Shown piece by piece: positions 1 to 8,756 of a stretch of DNA of 64,000 nt; the stretch's first letter is position 1, and each line of letters opens with the position of its first letter. The notes under the pieces are model-generated. The model was not told the origin of the DNA. It did not search any database and worked only from the letters and a program-made list of their open reading frames with translations. The stretch spans positions 16,189-80,188 of the forward strand of contig JAFDMF010000004.1 in the NCBI GenBank assembly GCA_019306065.1. The letters are read 5' to 3'. The DNA comes from Deltaproteobacteria bacterium (lineage in GTDB: Bacteria; Desulfobacterota; Desulfobacteria; Desulfobacterales; JAFDMD01). The translations under genes were made by a program, and so were the position numbers.

Positions 1-734
1 TATGGGGCAAAAGACGTTTGCCGCTTGGCGCATATTTTATAAAAATCTTTGAAGAAGTAGGTTTTACATTTGTAGATGATTTTATATGGGATAAAGGAGA
101 AGTCCAAAGCGAAAGACACAAAAACGGCAATAAACCTTATCCTTTTTATCAATATCCTGCAAATTGCTACGAACATATTCTTGTTTTTCATAAACATAGA
201 TTGGAAGATACCCGCTACCCCTGCCCAATCTGCGGATGCCTTAAAGTAAACGGCAATACCCAGTCCGAAATAGGGATTAGAAGCTGGGAATGCAAAAATT
301 CGGAATGCTTTGAGCGAAGCAAAAGCAATAGAGGCAAAAGGTTTTCTTTAAAAACAATAATGACTCAGTCTCATCAAAAAAAAAAACATGAAATTTCAAA
401 AGAATTTATAAAAAAATGGCGAAAAGATATTGTTAGATTTTCTCCTGTAATAAAAATCAATTCAAAAGGAGAAAACAGGCTTGGGCATACCGCCCCTTTT
501 CCGGAAGATATTCCCGAATTTGCAATAAGAATGTTTAGCTATAAAGGAGAAAAAATATTAGACCCTTTCGGAGGAAGTTTTACCTCTGTTATAGCGGCAA
601 AAAAATTGGAAAGAATCGGGATTGGAATTGAAATAAATAAATCTATGTTTCGCGAAGCGAGTATAAAAAATATAAAAAATAAGTTAAAAGATATTTTTAA
701 TCCTGATATTAAAATATCGGAATTTAATTTTTAA
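1..734 (+). CDS. DNA methyltransferase (N4/N6, beta-type), 5'-truncated by window edge
   Basis: The reading frame is open back to base 3, so the gene begins outside the window and the visible TTG at 18 is probably internal. About 240 residues remain. Near the C-terminus is DPFGGSFTS, the motif I (SAM-binding) loop, followed by a conserved GIEIN. Motif I at the C-terminal end implies that the catalytic DPPY/SPPY motif lies upstream, the beta-class order of type II methyltransferases. Around residues 68-100 is a four-cysteine cluster (CPICGC, then C and C about 20 residues on) that should fold as a zinc ribbon in the target-recognition part. The stop lies nine bases before the start of a PD-(D/E)XK endonuclease, so the two form a restriction-modification operon. 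The family call is firm; target sequence and methylated base cannot be read here. Confidence 0.85.
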   Translation, partial: WGKRRLPLGAYFIKIFEEVGFTFVDDFIWDKGEVQSERHKNGNKPYPFYQYPANCYEHILVFHKHRLEDTRYPCPICGCLKVNGNTQSEIGIRSWECKNSECFERSKSNRGKRFSLKTIMTQSHQKKKHEISKEFIKKWRKDIVRFSPVIKINSKGENRLGHTAPFPEDIPEFAIRMFSYKGEKILDPFGGSFTSVIAAKKLERIGIGIEINKSMFREASIKNIKNKLKDIFNPDIKISEFNF

Positions 735-743
735 ACGGTATTT

Positions 744-1694
744 ATGAAGAATCAAGATATAAAAAGCGGTTTATTCGGAAGCGTCGGCGAAAACATGGCT
801 GCTTTTGAGCTGTCCAAAAGAAATTGGTATGTATATAGACCCTATTTCGATAACAAAATAGATTTTATTGCTCAAAAATTTGTTTGTAAAAGATGTTTTT
901 ATGACTGGGAATCCAAACATATAATATGCTGCTCAAACAAAAATTGTCCAAATCAGAATAAAGAATTAAATAAGAATAATTACATAAAAACCAGAAAATG
1001 TTTATCTTGCGGTTTTATTTTCGATAAATATACGGAACATATCAACTGCCCCGAATGCAACGCGGAAATGACGGTTAAAAAAGATAAAAGAAGCGGTCAA
1101 AAAAATTATTCTTATACCTGCTCCGGTTGCGATAAAAAATTCACAAGCCAAACAAGAGGCTGCGTAAAATGCGAAAGTAATAAAAGTATAGAATTTCCTG
1201 TTTGCGAAAAATGCAACTCCGCAATTATACCCAAAAACAACAAATGCAATAACCCGGAATGTAAAAGCGAAGAATATGCTTTAATAATAAGAACCATTCA
1301 GGTTAAATCTTCTCATGAAGAAGATAGAGGAACTATAGGATTTAATTTTAAAATGCAGGATTTAATAGATGATCCGAGACATTTTTTGGTAGTATATTCA
1401 AGAACCTTTGAAGATTTTAAAGAAAAACATAATTTTTGGGTTATGTCTGTAGAAGAATTTAAAAAAGAGTACGTATCTAATAATGCCTCTACAATTATCT
1501 ATCAAAATGCAAGACTTCATCCTCCTAAAGATAAAGCTTACTTTTTCAACGAAGTATCTTATAATAAAAAAATGGCGCGGATTAAAGAAGCTAAAAAGAA
1601 AAACGATATAACTTTATTAAAAACTTTGGAAAAAAAAATAAAGCAGATTGATATATTCGGAAAATTAAATCAAAAAATAAAAGGCGATTTTTAA
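744..1694 (+). CDS. PD-(D/E)XK restriction endonuclease-like protein with zinc-ribbon insert
   Basis: 316 residues, directly downstream of the methyltransferase. An N-terminal helix (GSVGENMAAFEL) leads to NKIDFIA with Asp40. The second active-site strand reads IQVKSS (Gln186-x-Lys188). Together they make a (P)D...QxK nuclease core, as in Holliday-resolvase-like and restriction folds. Between these strands, residues 48-175 hold about eight Cx2-4C knuckles (for example CKRC, CLSCGF, CPEC, CSGC, CVKC, CEKC), enough for about four zinc ribbons. That is an unusually large metal-binding insertion in the catalytic core. The C-terminus is Lys-rich. The pairing supports a role as cognate restriction enzyme, probably type II; that role is inferred from context. 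I do not recognise a named family. Confidence 0.7.
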   Translation: MKNQDIKSGLFGSVGENMAAFELSKRNWYVYRPYFDNKIDFIAQKFVCKRCFYDWESKHIICCSNKNCPNQNKELNKNNYIKTRKCLSCGFIFDKYTEHINCPECNAEMTVKKDKRSGQKNYSYTCSGCDKKFTSQTRGCVKCESNKSIEFPVCEKCNSAIIPKNNKCNNPECKSEEYALIIRTIQVKSSHEEDRGTIGFNFKMQDLIDDPRHFLVVYSRTFEDFKEKHNFWVMSVEEFKKEYVSNNASTIIYQNARLHPPKDKAYFFNEVSYNKKMARIKEAKKKNDITLLKTLEKKIKQIDIFGKLNQKIKGDF

Positions 1695-1756
1695 ACAGCG
1701 CGCCTTTGTCTGAACTGTGATTTGTGCAATTTATATGACAGCTACCGCGATCATCT

Positions 1757-1784
1757 GTAGAGACGTTGCATGCAACGTCTCTAC
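1757..1784. repeat. 28-bp perfect palindrome, dispersed repeat and possible terminator
   Basis: A perfect self-complementary sequence (GTAGAGACGTTGCA and its exact reverse complement) between two converging genes. Variants with the same GTAGAGA/TCTCTAC ends occur at 46852-46879 and, shortened, near 4036-4062 and 48178-48206. As RNA it would form a 14-bp stem, so it could terminate transcription from both sides. Confidence 0.8.
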
Positions 1785-1797
1785 TTTAATATATCGG

Positions 1798-3768
1798 CTA
1801 TAAATTTATACTTTCAATCTGTAAAGGCGTAACTATTGCTCCGTAACGCTCTTTTAAAATCAAAAGCCCCTCTTTGTGTTTGTTTAATATACTAAATAAT
1901 TTTTCGGATATATTCGTCTCTTTTTTGTAAGCATCGATTTGTAGATCTATTCTTGCTACTATTTTATCTATATAAAAGGAGAATTGTTTATCATAAAGTT
2001 TACGCGGATATTCTTTGTTTAAAACATTTTTAAATAAAGTTTTAAGATCTTCATACCTCGGAATATAGCCTATAGGGGTTTTGATAGCTTCAACTTCATT
2101 ATGAACTCTTGCTTCAAGCCATCCGAGCCATACTTTTACGTCTCTTTTTTCCCCGAGCAAAGCTTTTCCCTCTCCGCCTCTTGCCTGACGAGTAAGAAAA
2201 TAATTGAGCCCTGCTATTATCGGTTTATGTTGCGGATTTATTTTTTTATTGCCGAAAAATTTAAATTGAGCATCAAGATAATCGGCAAGGTCTCCGGGAA
2301 TAAACTGAGCATTTGCCCACGGAGCTCTTTTAACTCCTTTTGCGCCCACTTCGGCCGCGGTTGCCGCAGATACTATAGACGCGCCTATTGCCACTCCGGA
2401 ATCGGAATCTTTTGCAACCCATACGGAAGGCATAGTATCGCCGTCTCTGCCGCTATACGTTATTATTCTTATTTCAACTCCGTCAGGGTCTTCTAATTTT
2501 TTGGAACAATTAGACAAAGCGTTTGCTCTAATTGTTACTCTGGCGTTAGGATGAGATATTGGAACGGGTTTTCCTTTTTCATCTATCATTCCTTCTATCC
2601 ATCTGCCGTAAAAATTTATTCCTTTTTCCGAATGCTTTTCCAGATTGCCTGTCCAATGGGGCTTTCCGTTTTCGTCTATTAAAACGTTAGACCATATTAC
2701 TTCGGTTTTTTCGTTTCTTAACAGATCCATTAATATAGGATCCCCTTCGTAATTAACGTCTTCTACTATTCCGAATATTCCGGATTCCGGATTTATAGCT
2801 TTTATTATTCCTTTATCGTCAATCCACATTTGCGCCAGATCGTCGCCTACAAAATGTGTCCCCGCCATAGCGGTAGTGGTTTTACCGCAGCCGCTGGGAG
2901 CGGCGCCTGCAATCCATGTAATTCTTCCTTTTTTGCCTTCAAGTCCAGTTATAAACATATGTTCGGAAAGCTCGTTTCCTCTGTTTGTATAAACCGCCTT
3001 ATCAACCGAAAATCTATGATTGCCTTTTTTTAAAAGAAGGGTGTTTCCAGCATAAGTGCAGTTAATGCTATAAGTCGTTCGGCATTTTCTATCCATATAT
3101 ACCCTTGCATTCGGCAGATCTTCCGGTCTGTTTAACCCTTGACTGTGTATGTTGGTATATAGATGTTTAAGTCTTTTAATTTCGTTATCAAAATTTTTAA
3201 ACAGGTTTCTGTAAAGCATATCCGCGCTATGGGCGACATAAGCGGAACTTGTAATTTCAATCGCAGGATTGGAAGCGTCTGCGCCAATTGGTCCTCTTAT
3301 ATAAAAACCGGCAATCATTATTTTATCTCTCATTATACCGGACATTTTCTCCCGTATGTCGATAAAAGCTTCGTTGCGGGGTACTTTTTGGGCAAGCGAG
3401 CTAACTTTCTCCTCTTCGTCGACTATGTAAAAGGTTCTATCTACAATTCTGCCCTGCTCCTCTTTTAAGTCGTAATGTATGGTATGATCTTTAATGGAGA
3501 GCTTTGCCTCTTCTTTGTTTTCTATGGCAAGGTTGCGGACGAAATTTTTATCTTCGGACGATCCCGTGTTGATAAAGAGGCTTTGGGGGGAACACATTTT
3601 TACGGAATTTGCCAGTTTTAATATAACCTGTTCGTTTTTAAGCGCGGATAATTTTGAAAAGTTTGTTTTATTGGTTTTCTCTTTTAAAATTTTTATGGCA
3701 TCTTCAAAGATTTTTACCTTTCCTATACCGGAAACTATATCTTTTTCCGATACGTTATCAGTTTCCAT
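1798..3768 (-). CDS. pckG: Phosphoenolpyruvate carboxykinase (GTP)
   Basis: Decarboxylates and phosphorylates oxaloacetate to PEP (gluconeogenesis), or runs in reverse anaplerotically. About 656 residues from the ATG at 3768. I prefer this start because AGGAG lies seven bases upstream; an in-frame ATG at 3816 would add 16 residues. The nucleotide-binding P-loop APSGCGKTTTAM falls at about residues 289-300, where many GTP enzymes have PSxCGKT. The metal-binding kinase-2 motif GDDLAQM follows, then INPESGIFG. The family is usually about 600-620 residues, so this one is slightly long. It is transcribed alone, with a palindromic repeat after its stop. The size excludes the much longer pyrophosphate-dependent relatives. 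Confidence 0.93.
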   Translation of the reverse strand: METDNVSEKDIVSGIGKVKIFEDAIKILKEKTNKTNFSKLSALKNEQVILKLANSVKMCSPQSLFINTGSSEDKNFVRNLAIENKEEAKLSIKDHTIHYDLKEEQGRIVDRTFYIVDEEEKVSSLAQKVPRNEAFIDIREKMSGIMRDKIMIAGFYIRGPIGADASNPAIEITSSAYVAHSADMLYRNLFKNFDNEIKRLKHLYTNIHSQGLNRPEDLPNARVYMDRKCRTTYSINCTYAGNTLLLKKGNHRFSVDKAVYTNRGNELSEHMFITGLEGKKGRITWIAGAAPSGCGKTTTAMAGTHFVGDDLAQMWIDDKGIIKAINPESGIFGIVEDVNYEGDPILMDLLRNEKTEVIWSNVLIDENGKPHWTGNLEKHSEKGINFYGRWIEGMIDEKGKPVPISHPNARVTIRANALSNCSKKLEDPDGVEIRIITYSGRDGDTMPSVWVAKDSDSGVAIGASIVSAATAAEVGAKGVKRAPWANAQFIPGDLADYLDAQFKFFGNKKINPQHKPIIAGLNYFLTRQARGGEGKALLGEKRDVKVWLGWLEARVHNEVEAIKTPIGYIPRYEDLKTLFKNVLNKEYPRKLYDKQFSFYIDKIVARIDLQIDAYKKETNISEKLFSILNKHKEGLLILKERYGAIVTPLQIESINL

Positions 3769-4087
3769 CCTTTTTCTCCTTATTTTCTTGAAAAAAACCG
3801 TCCTTATTTCCGGCAAACCTATATTTTCGGTTTTTAGGATAAAAGAAGCGGTATAGGTTAATTGAAATATTAAGCATTTTTATTCCATTTTAATTCATAA
3901 ATTAATACCTTATTAAACGCCGATAAACAATTTACACGGCGGATAAATTTAAATAACTATATTATAAACACAAAAAAAATGATTGCCAAAGAAGATATTC
4001 AAAGTTTTTTTACGAAAACATAAATAAAAAAACTGTAAAAAGGTTACATTGCAACCTCTCTACTCTGAAACTTTGTATCTTTGTATC
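3769..4087. other. Intergenic region upstream of pckG
   Basis: About 320 bases without a convincing gene. It must carry the pckG promoter on the minus strand, but I cannot pick one reliably. Near 4036-4085 is a degenerate member of the GTAGAGA/TCTCTAC repeat family (AGGTT...AACCTCTCTACTCTG), followed by the recurrent short motif CTTTGTATCTTTGTATCTTA that also appears after other repeat copies. Confidence 0.5.
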
Positions 4088-4672
4088 TTAATTATAAACC
4101 TTTATAATTATATCTTCCAAACTTCTTTTGGGAACATGATGGACATCTTTTTCATCTCGAAAATATTTTATATCATTATTATCCGAAATCGCCTCTATAA
4201 TAACCTTTTCGGCAGAATTGCCCAACGCTATAACAAGCATAATTTCAAGATGAGGTTTGATATTTAAAATCTGCGCAAGTCTTTTTTTATTTACCGAACC
4301 TATCATACAGCCTCCCAAGCCTTTTTCCGCAGCTGCCAGCAGTATTGATTGACTTGCTATTCCGCAGTCGTAAGCGCTCCATTTGTTATTAGATATTTCG
4401 GTATCAAGCAAGATTATTATGTAAGCCGCCGGCTTTTCCCCTTCTTTGGGACTTTTCCAATCTTTAAGATAGGCAGCCCAGCCCAGAGTTGAAAATATTT
4501 GTTCATTTAAATTTATATCCGAAGATATTATATATTTAAGAGGCTGTAGATTTGCGGCGGATGCGGAAAGTCTGGCAAGGTTAACAAGTTCTTTTAACAG
4601 ATCCGAATTAACCGGCTTATCTTGATTAAAACGTCTGTAACTTCTGTTTGCTTTTATAAGTTTTTCTATCAT
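4088..4672 (-). CDS. Nitroreductase-family flavoprotein
   Basis: About 194 residues. The N-terminal RSYRRFNQD and the following SASAANLQPLKY match the FMN-binding start of the NADH-oxidase/nitroreductase fold. KGLGGCMIGSV and ALGNSAEK are the usual later motifs. FMN-dependent reduction of nitro or quinone-like substrates is expected; the physiological substrate is unknown. I chose the ATG at 4672 because it overlaps the rdgB stop as ATGA, suggesting translational coupling; an in-frame ATG at 4681 is possible. It is co-transcribed with rdgB. Confidence 0.85.
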   Translation of the reverse strand: MIEKLIKANRSYRRFNQDKPVNSDLLKELVNLARLSASAANLQPLKYIISSDINLNEQIFSTLGWAAYLKDWKSPKEGEKPAAYIIILLDTEISNNKWSAYDCGIASQSILLAAAEKGLGGCMIGSVNKKRLAQILNIKPHLEIMLVIALGNSAEKVIIEAISDNNDIKYFRDEKDVHHVPKRSLEDIIIKVYN

Positions 4673-5328
4673 AATACGCACTTTACGGGGCTTTGAACCC
4701 TTTTAAAAACAGGCATCTGTTGTTTTATCCAGATTATTATTTTATCAAACTCATTACAAACCTCCGCCAATGCCAGCCCTCTGTGGCTGACTTTTCCTTT
4801 TTCCGCAGATATCATCTGCCCGAAGGTTTTATTTGCCGAAGGATAAAAAAATATCGGATCATACCCGAAACCGGCGGATCCGAATGCTTTTTCTGATATT
4901 ATTCCGTCGCATCTCCCCTCGTAACTAATCGCCGATCCGGTAGGAACCGCTATTGATATATTGCATTGAAAATAAGCTTTTCTATTATCCTTATTTTTCA
5001 TTTCCGCAAGAATTTTTTGATATTTTTCTGTATCCGAAGCCTGATCGCCCGCATATCTTGCCGAATATATCCCGGGTTCTCCTCCCAAAGCCTCTACGCA
5101 AAGCCCCGAATCGTCTGCCATTGCAGGAAAACCGAGTATTTTGGAAAAAAAGCTTGCTTTTTTATATGCGTTTTCTTCAAATGTTTTACCGTCTTCTTCT
5201 ACGTCCGGCAGCATTCCGAACTGTTGAAGGTCTTTTATATCAACCGGAAAACCTTTCAGCATTTCTTGTATTTCCGCTGTTTTTCCTTTGTTTGTAGTGG
5301 CAAGTATAAGAGTAATTTTATCTTCCAT
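4669..5328 (-). CDS. rdgB: dITP/XTP pyrophosphatase (RdgB/HAM1)
   Basis: Hydrolyses non-canonical purine triphosphates (ITP, dITP, XTP) to monophosphates, keeping them out of nucleic acids. 219 residues. The N-terminal substrate loop ATTNKGK, the catalytic ADDSGLCVEAL segment with GIYSARYAG, and the C-terminal GFGYDPIF and KGKVSHRG motifs are all present in the family order. The C-terminus is about 15 residues longer than average. It is the first gene of a two-gene unit with the nitroreductase, overlapping it by four bases. Confidence 0.95.
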   Translation of the reverse strand: MEDKITLILATTNKGKTAEIQEMLKGFPVDIKDLQQFGMLPDVEEDGKTFEENAYKKASFFSKILGFPAMADDSGLCVEALGGEPGIYSARYAGDQASDTEKYQKILAEMKNKDNRKAYFQCNISIAVPTGSAISYEGRCDGIISEKAFGSAGFGYDPIFFYPSANKTFGQMISAEKGKVSHRGLALAEVCNEFDKIIIWIKQQMPVFKRVQSPVKCVL

Positions 5329-5375
5329 AATAAGCGATTTCCCTAATTTTTTATTTTTATTATAATAATTCCGTT

Positions 5376-5570
5376 TTAATGCTTTGTTATTTTCTTATCT
5401 ATAATTTTTGCTATAGCTTCGGTTTCGCGCAAGTTTCTTCCGGTTGTTTTAACTACAAGCCCGTAACCTTTATCTGTCCGAGTTAAAACAAACTCTATTT
5501 TTCCGTCAGGATAAACCTTTTTTATAAAATTATTCTTTTTGGGATTAAAAGGTAGCGAATTGATAATTTT
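5376..5570 (-). pseudogene. Frameshifted C-terminal tail of the AAA ATPase gene, or unrelated coding remnant
   Basis: An open frame of about 64 codons with no start codon, reading INSLPFNPKKNN then KVYPDGKIEFVLTRTD and ending in AIAKIIDKKITKH. It has protein-like composition and lies in the +1 frame relative to the end of the AAA ATPase at 5545. The frames meet at a run of six A (ATAAAAAATT); a run of five or eight would join them smoothly. I do not recognise this tail, and it is not what the DUF3696 family usually carries. Confidence 0.45.
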
Positions 5571-6189
5571 TTATGGTTTCATCCTCTTCCGCAATAAACG
5601 GATAACGCTTTAAGCTAAGCAAAAGAGTTTTATAATCTTGTCTGACCGAATCATCGCTAATCCAGTTATATATATTATAGTTTTCGGCAAGATAATGAGC
5701 CGCATATTCCCCTTTTATCCCTATATTATTATTTTTTATTACTTGAAATTCCGATTTTTTATAAGTTGTTTGCGGCGAAATATGCTCCGCGTTTAAATAT
5801 TGAAAATTAGAATTAAACAGATTGCATAATAAAAGGGAAATGTTTAACTGTTTTTCATTAGGGGATAGTATGTCGCTTTTTGGAGCATATTGAAAAGACC
5901 ATTTTAAACGATTATTATTGTATAATATTTCAAATTCTATATTTTCATCCTCTGCATATTGATAAAAAACATCTTTGCCCGAACCCAAACTTGCCAATTC
6001 TCCGTCTTGCAATATTAAGCCTTCGTTTGAGTTGGGGTTGTTTTTGTAAGATTGACGCAGCAAAAGCAAAGTTTGAATAAATGAAGATTTCCCGCCGCCG
6101 TTTAATCCCGCCAAAAGATTAAGGTTTGATAGCTTTAATTTAATATCTTTAAGAGACTTAAAGTTTTTTATAGCAATTTCTTTAATCAT
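5545..6189 (-). pseudogene. AAA ATPase of the DUF3696 type, truncated
   Basis: 214 residues with an SMC-like N-terminus: MIKEIAIKNFKSL, then Walker A GLNGGGKSS at residues 28-36 and FIQTLLLLRQS. FQYLNAEHISPQTTY and IGIKGEYAAHYLAEN are typical of ATPases annotated with DUF3696. The family normally continues through a signature, Walker B and a C-terminal domain, to roughly 350-400 residues. Here the recognisable part ends near residue 180 and the frame stops, with a possible frameshift at an A6 run. The start overlaps the stop of the preceding DUF262 remnant (ATGA). Similar DUF262-AAA pairs occur in defence loci. Probably non-functional. Confidence 0.7.
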
Positions 6190-6801
6190 TTTAACGCCTC
6201 TTTAATCAGATTTTCAATTGAGCTAAAACGTTTTTCAACATGTTTTCTACCGCTTGTACTTGAACTAATTGATTTTTCGAACTCTTTATCTTCGTTTAAT
6301 AGTTTAATAAACTTTTTTATTAAAATTATTTTTTTTTCAATAACGATTTTAATTTCTTCCTCTTTTAATCTATATAAGGCAATATTCCAGCTTTCAAACA
6401 GGGCTTTATTAAAAGGTTTTTTTTTATCCCTCATACTATATTGTTTTCTATAAGCATACTCGCCAAAAATATCCCAAGCAACTTGTAAAGCCTTTTTAAA
6501 ATCCGCTTTTATCTGTTCCCGCTCTTTAATGGAAAGGCTCTTGAGTCTCGCCATTGAAGTATTAAGAAAATTATCTAACGAGGGTTTATATTCTTGAAGG
6601 GTATGAATACGAAAAGCTACAAATCGAGTTATAAAATCCTTATCTAACATCCTTTTTTTAGTTATGCCGTATCTTTTAAATTCATCCAATTCTGCCAGTT
6701 GAAGGCGCGACAATATCTTCGAGATTAGAATCATCGGAATCATCTTCAATCCGTTCAGTCTCTACGCCGTCTTCTTGTAGAATTTTATCCGATTCTTCCA
6801 T
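6186..6801 (-). pseudogene. DUF262-family (GmrSD-N-like) protein, internally deleted
   Basis: Two overlapping frames. From the ATG at 6801 an acidic N-terminus of about 31 residues (MEESDKILQEDG, then ERIEDDSDDS) resembles the start of DUF262 proteins but stops at 6682. In another frame, from about 6730 down to 6186, RLQLAELDEFKRYG then RMLDKDFITRFVAF and NKALFESWNIAL match the C-terminal half of the DUF262 fold. The catalytic middle (DGxQR and surroundings, about 150 residues) is missing, so this looks like a deletion with loss of frame. It is coupled to the AAA remnant downstream. The family call rests on pattern memory. Confidence 0.65.
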
Positions 6802-6853
6802 AATTGAATCCTTGTTTTAAAACCTTTGCATAAGAAAAAAAATAATTCTAATA

Positions 6854-8254
6854 TCAGATAAATATTTTGCCCGGGTTTAATATTCCTTTGGGATCAAATA
6901 TGTTTTTAATCTTTTTCATAAGATTCAATTCAACCTCTTTTATTTCTTTAGGCATATAAGCGGATTTTGTTATTCCTATTCCGTGTTCGCCGGAGATTGT
7001 TCCTCCGAGTTCTAAAGCGTAATCGAATATAGCTTCCACCGCTTTTTTTCCTTTTTTTATCTCTTTTTCATTATTCTTATCAAGCATTATATCTATATGG
7101 ATATTGCCGTCTCCCGCATGCCCGAAGGTTATTATCATAAGGTTCGTCTCTTTTTTTAAAGCTTCGATTCTGCTTACCATATCTGGTATTTTACTTCTCG
7201 GAACAACTATATCTTCATTTATTTTAAAAGAGCCGTATTTAAATAAAGCGGGCGAAATTGAGTTTCTTGCTTTCCATAAATCTGCCTCTTCCGCCTTTGT
7301 AGCGGCGTTTTTTATTTCTTTTGCGCCTGTTTGCAGGCATAATTTGTTTAATTGTTTTATTTGCTGTTCGGTTTCGTATTCGCTTCCGTCAACTTCTATT
7401 AATAAAAGCGCGCCTGCTTTGGTATCCAGATCTGTATTTATAAAGTTTGCCGCGCAATTAATAGCAGCGTTATCCATATATTCTATTTTTCGGGGTATAA
7501 TGCCGGATTTTATTATTGCGGATACGGTTTGAGCGGCTTTTTCCATAGTATTAAATATTACCATAATCGTTTTTTGAGCCGCGGGAAGGGGTAAAAGTTT
7601 TACAATAATGCGGGTTACGACTCCGAGGGTTCCTTCAGAGCCGACTATAAGGCGGGTTAAGTCATATCCTACAACTCCTTTTGCGGTTTTTACTCCCGTA
7701 TGAATTATATTGCCGTCCGGAAGAACAACTTCAAGCCCCAGAATGTAATCTCTCGTTACGCCGTACTTTACGGCTCGCGGTCCGCCGGAGCATTCCGCGA
7801 CATTGCCTCCTATGGTAGAAAAAGCGGAACTTGCAGGATCCGGGGGATAAAAAAGTCCTTGTTTTTCTACGGTTTCGTGCAACGCCCCCGTAACTACTCC
7901 TGGTTCTACCTCTGCAGTAAAATTATCCGTATCTATGTTTATAATACGGTTTAAACGGGTCAGCGCCATCACGACTCCCCCGCAAACGGGCAAAGATCCT
8001 CCCGTCATACCCGATCCCGCGCCTCTTGGTATTACGAAAAATTTTTTTTCGTTTGCAAGACGCATTACGGAAGCAACATCAAAACTATTTTTTGGAAAAA
8101 CCACGGCATCCGGCATAAAATGCTTTTTTGTGGCGTCATATCCGTAACATACGAGGTCTTCCTTTTTAAAAGCGCAATTTTCTTCTCCGCAAATATCAAT
8201 AAGGCTGCGAAACGTATCAACCGAAATTAAATTTTTATGCAATTCGGAAGACAT
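6854..8254 (-). CDS. FAD-linked oxidase, glycolate/D-lactate dehydrogenase GlcD-like
   Basis: 466 residues, the usual GlcD length. The PCMH FAD-binding half includes VIPRGAGSGMTGG, STIGGNVAECSGGPRAVKYG and GSEGTLGVVT. The C-terminal cap ends with TFGHAGDGNIH, GGTISGEHGIG and DPKGILNPGKIF. It would oxidise a 2-hydroxy acid (D-lactate, glycolate or similar). Partner GlcE/GlcF subunits are absent here, so it may work with an electron-transfer flavoprotein or an Fe-S partner encoded elsewhere. It starts five bases after the rplI stop, so it likely trails the ribosomal transcript. The ribosome-binding site is weak. Confidence 0.9.
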   Translation of the reverse strand: MSSELHKNLISVDTFRSLIDICGEENCAFKKEDLVCYGYDATKKHFMPDAVVFPKNSFDVASVMRLANEKKFFVIPRGAGSGMTGGSLPVCGGVVMALTRLNRIINIDTDNFTAEVEPGVVTGALHETVEKQGLFYPPDPASSAFSTIGGNVAECSGGPRAVKYGVTRDYILGLEVVLPDGNIIHTGVKTAKGVVGYDLTRLIVGSEGTLGVVTRIIVKLLPLPAAQKTIMVIFNTMEKAAQTVSAIIKSGIIPRKIEYMDNAAINCAANFINTDLDTKAGALLLIEVDGSEYETEQQIKQLNKLCLQTGAKEIKNAATKAEEADLWKARNSISPALFKYGSFKINEDIVVPRSKIPDMVSRIEALKKETNLMIITFGHAGDGNIHIDIMLDKNNEKEIKKGKKAVEAIFDYALELGGTISGEHGIGITKSAYMPKEIKEVELNLMKKIKNIFDPKGILNPGKIFI

Positions 8255-8259
8255 TGTTT

Positions 8260-8703
8260 TTATTCCGGTTCAATTATTACTTTTATTTCCGGTTCTATAT
8301 CCGCGTAAACTCTAACGGGTATGCTATATACGCCTATATGTTTTATAGGCTTTTTTAAAAGTAGCATTCTTTTTTCTATTTCTATCCCTTTTGTCGCAAA
8401 AGCTTGAATAATATCATTGATTGTAACAGAGCCGTAAAGTTCTTCTCCCTGACTTACTTTTGCCTTTATTGTGCATTCAATCCCTTTAATTCTTTCGGCG
8501 GTCTCTTCGGCTATTTTTCTTTCTTTTGCTATTTGAAGTTTAAATTTCTTTTTTTCCTGCTCGATTATCTTTCTATAAGCCGGAGTATCCGGAACTACTT
8601 TATTGCGCGGCAAAAGATAATTGCGGGCATAACCATCCGCCACGTTTATTGCGCTTCCTACAATGCCCAGCGCGTCTATCGTTTCTTTTAATATAACTTT
8701 CAT
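8260..8703 (-). CDS. rplI: 50S ribosomal protein L9
   Basis: 147 residues. The N-terminal RNA-binding domain has the L9 signature, VADGYARNYLLPR at residues 21-33. A long charged connecting helix follows (residues about 45-75), then the C-terminal domain with GEELYGSVT and KKPIKHIGVYSIPV. It is the last ribosomal gene of the rpsF-rpsR-DUF2232-rplI cluster and binds 23S rRNA at the base of the L1 stalk. Confidence 0.97.
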   Translation of the reverse strand: MKVILKETIDALGIVGSAINVADGYARNYLLPRNKVVPDTPAYRKIIEQEKKKFKLQIAKERKIAEETAERIKGIECTIKAKVSQGEELYGSVTINDIIQAFATKGIEIEKRMLLLKKPIKHIGVYSIPVRVYADIEPEIKVIIEPE

Positions 8704-8723
8704 TACAATCTAACCTCCGTTAT

Positions 8724-8749
8724 GAGATTTCTCCTCACTTCGTTCGATG
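8724..8749. repeat. Half-element of the GAGCGAAGCGAG palindromic repeat family
   Basis: GAGATTTCTCCTCACTTCGTTCG lies between DUF2232 and rplI. It is the reverse-complement form of the repeat seen at 14257, 17208, 34234, 35769-35892 and 55807-55887. Confidence 0.6.
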
Positions 8750-8756
8750 TTTAAGT

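Noticed and set aside
1112..1297. Minus-strand open frame inside the zinc-ribbon endonuclease
   Set aside because: Antisense shadow of a Cys-rich coding region; Leu/Ser-rich composition and no ribosome-binding site.
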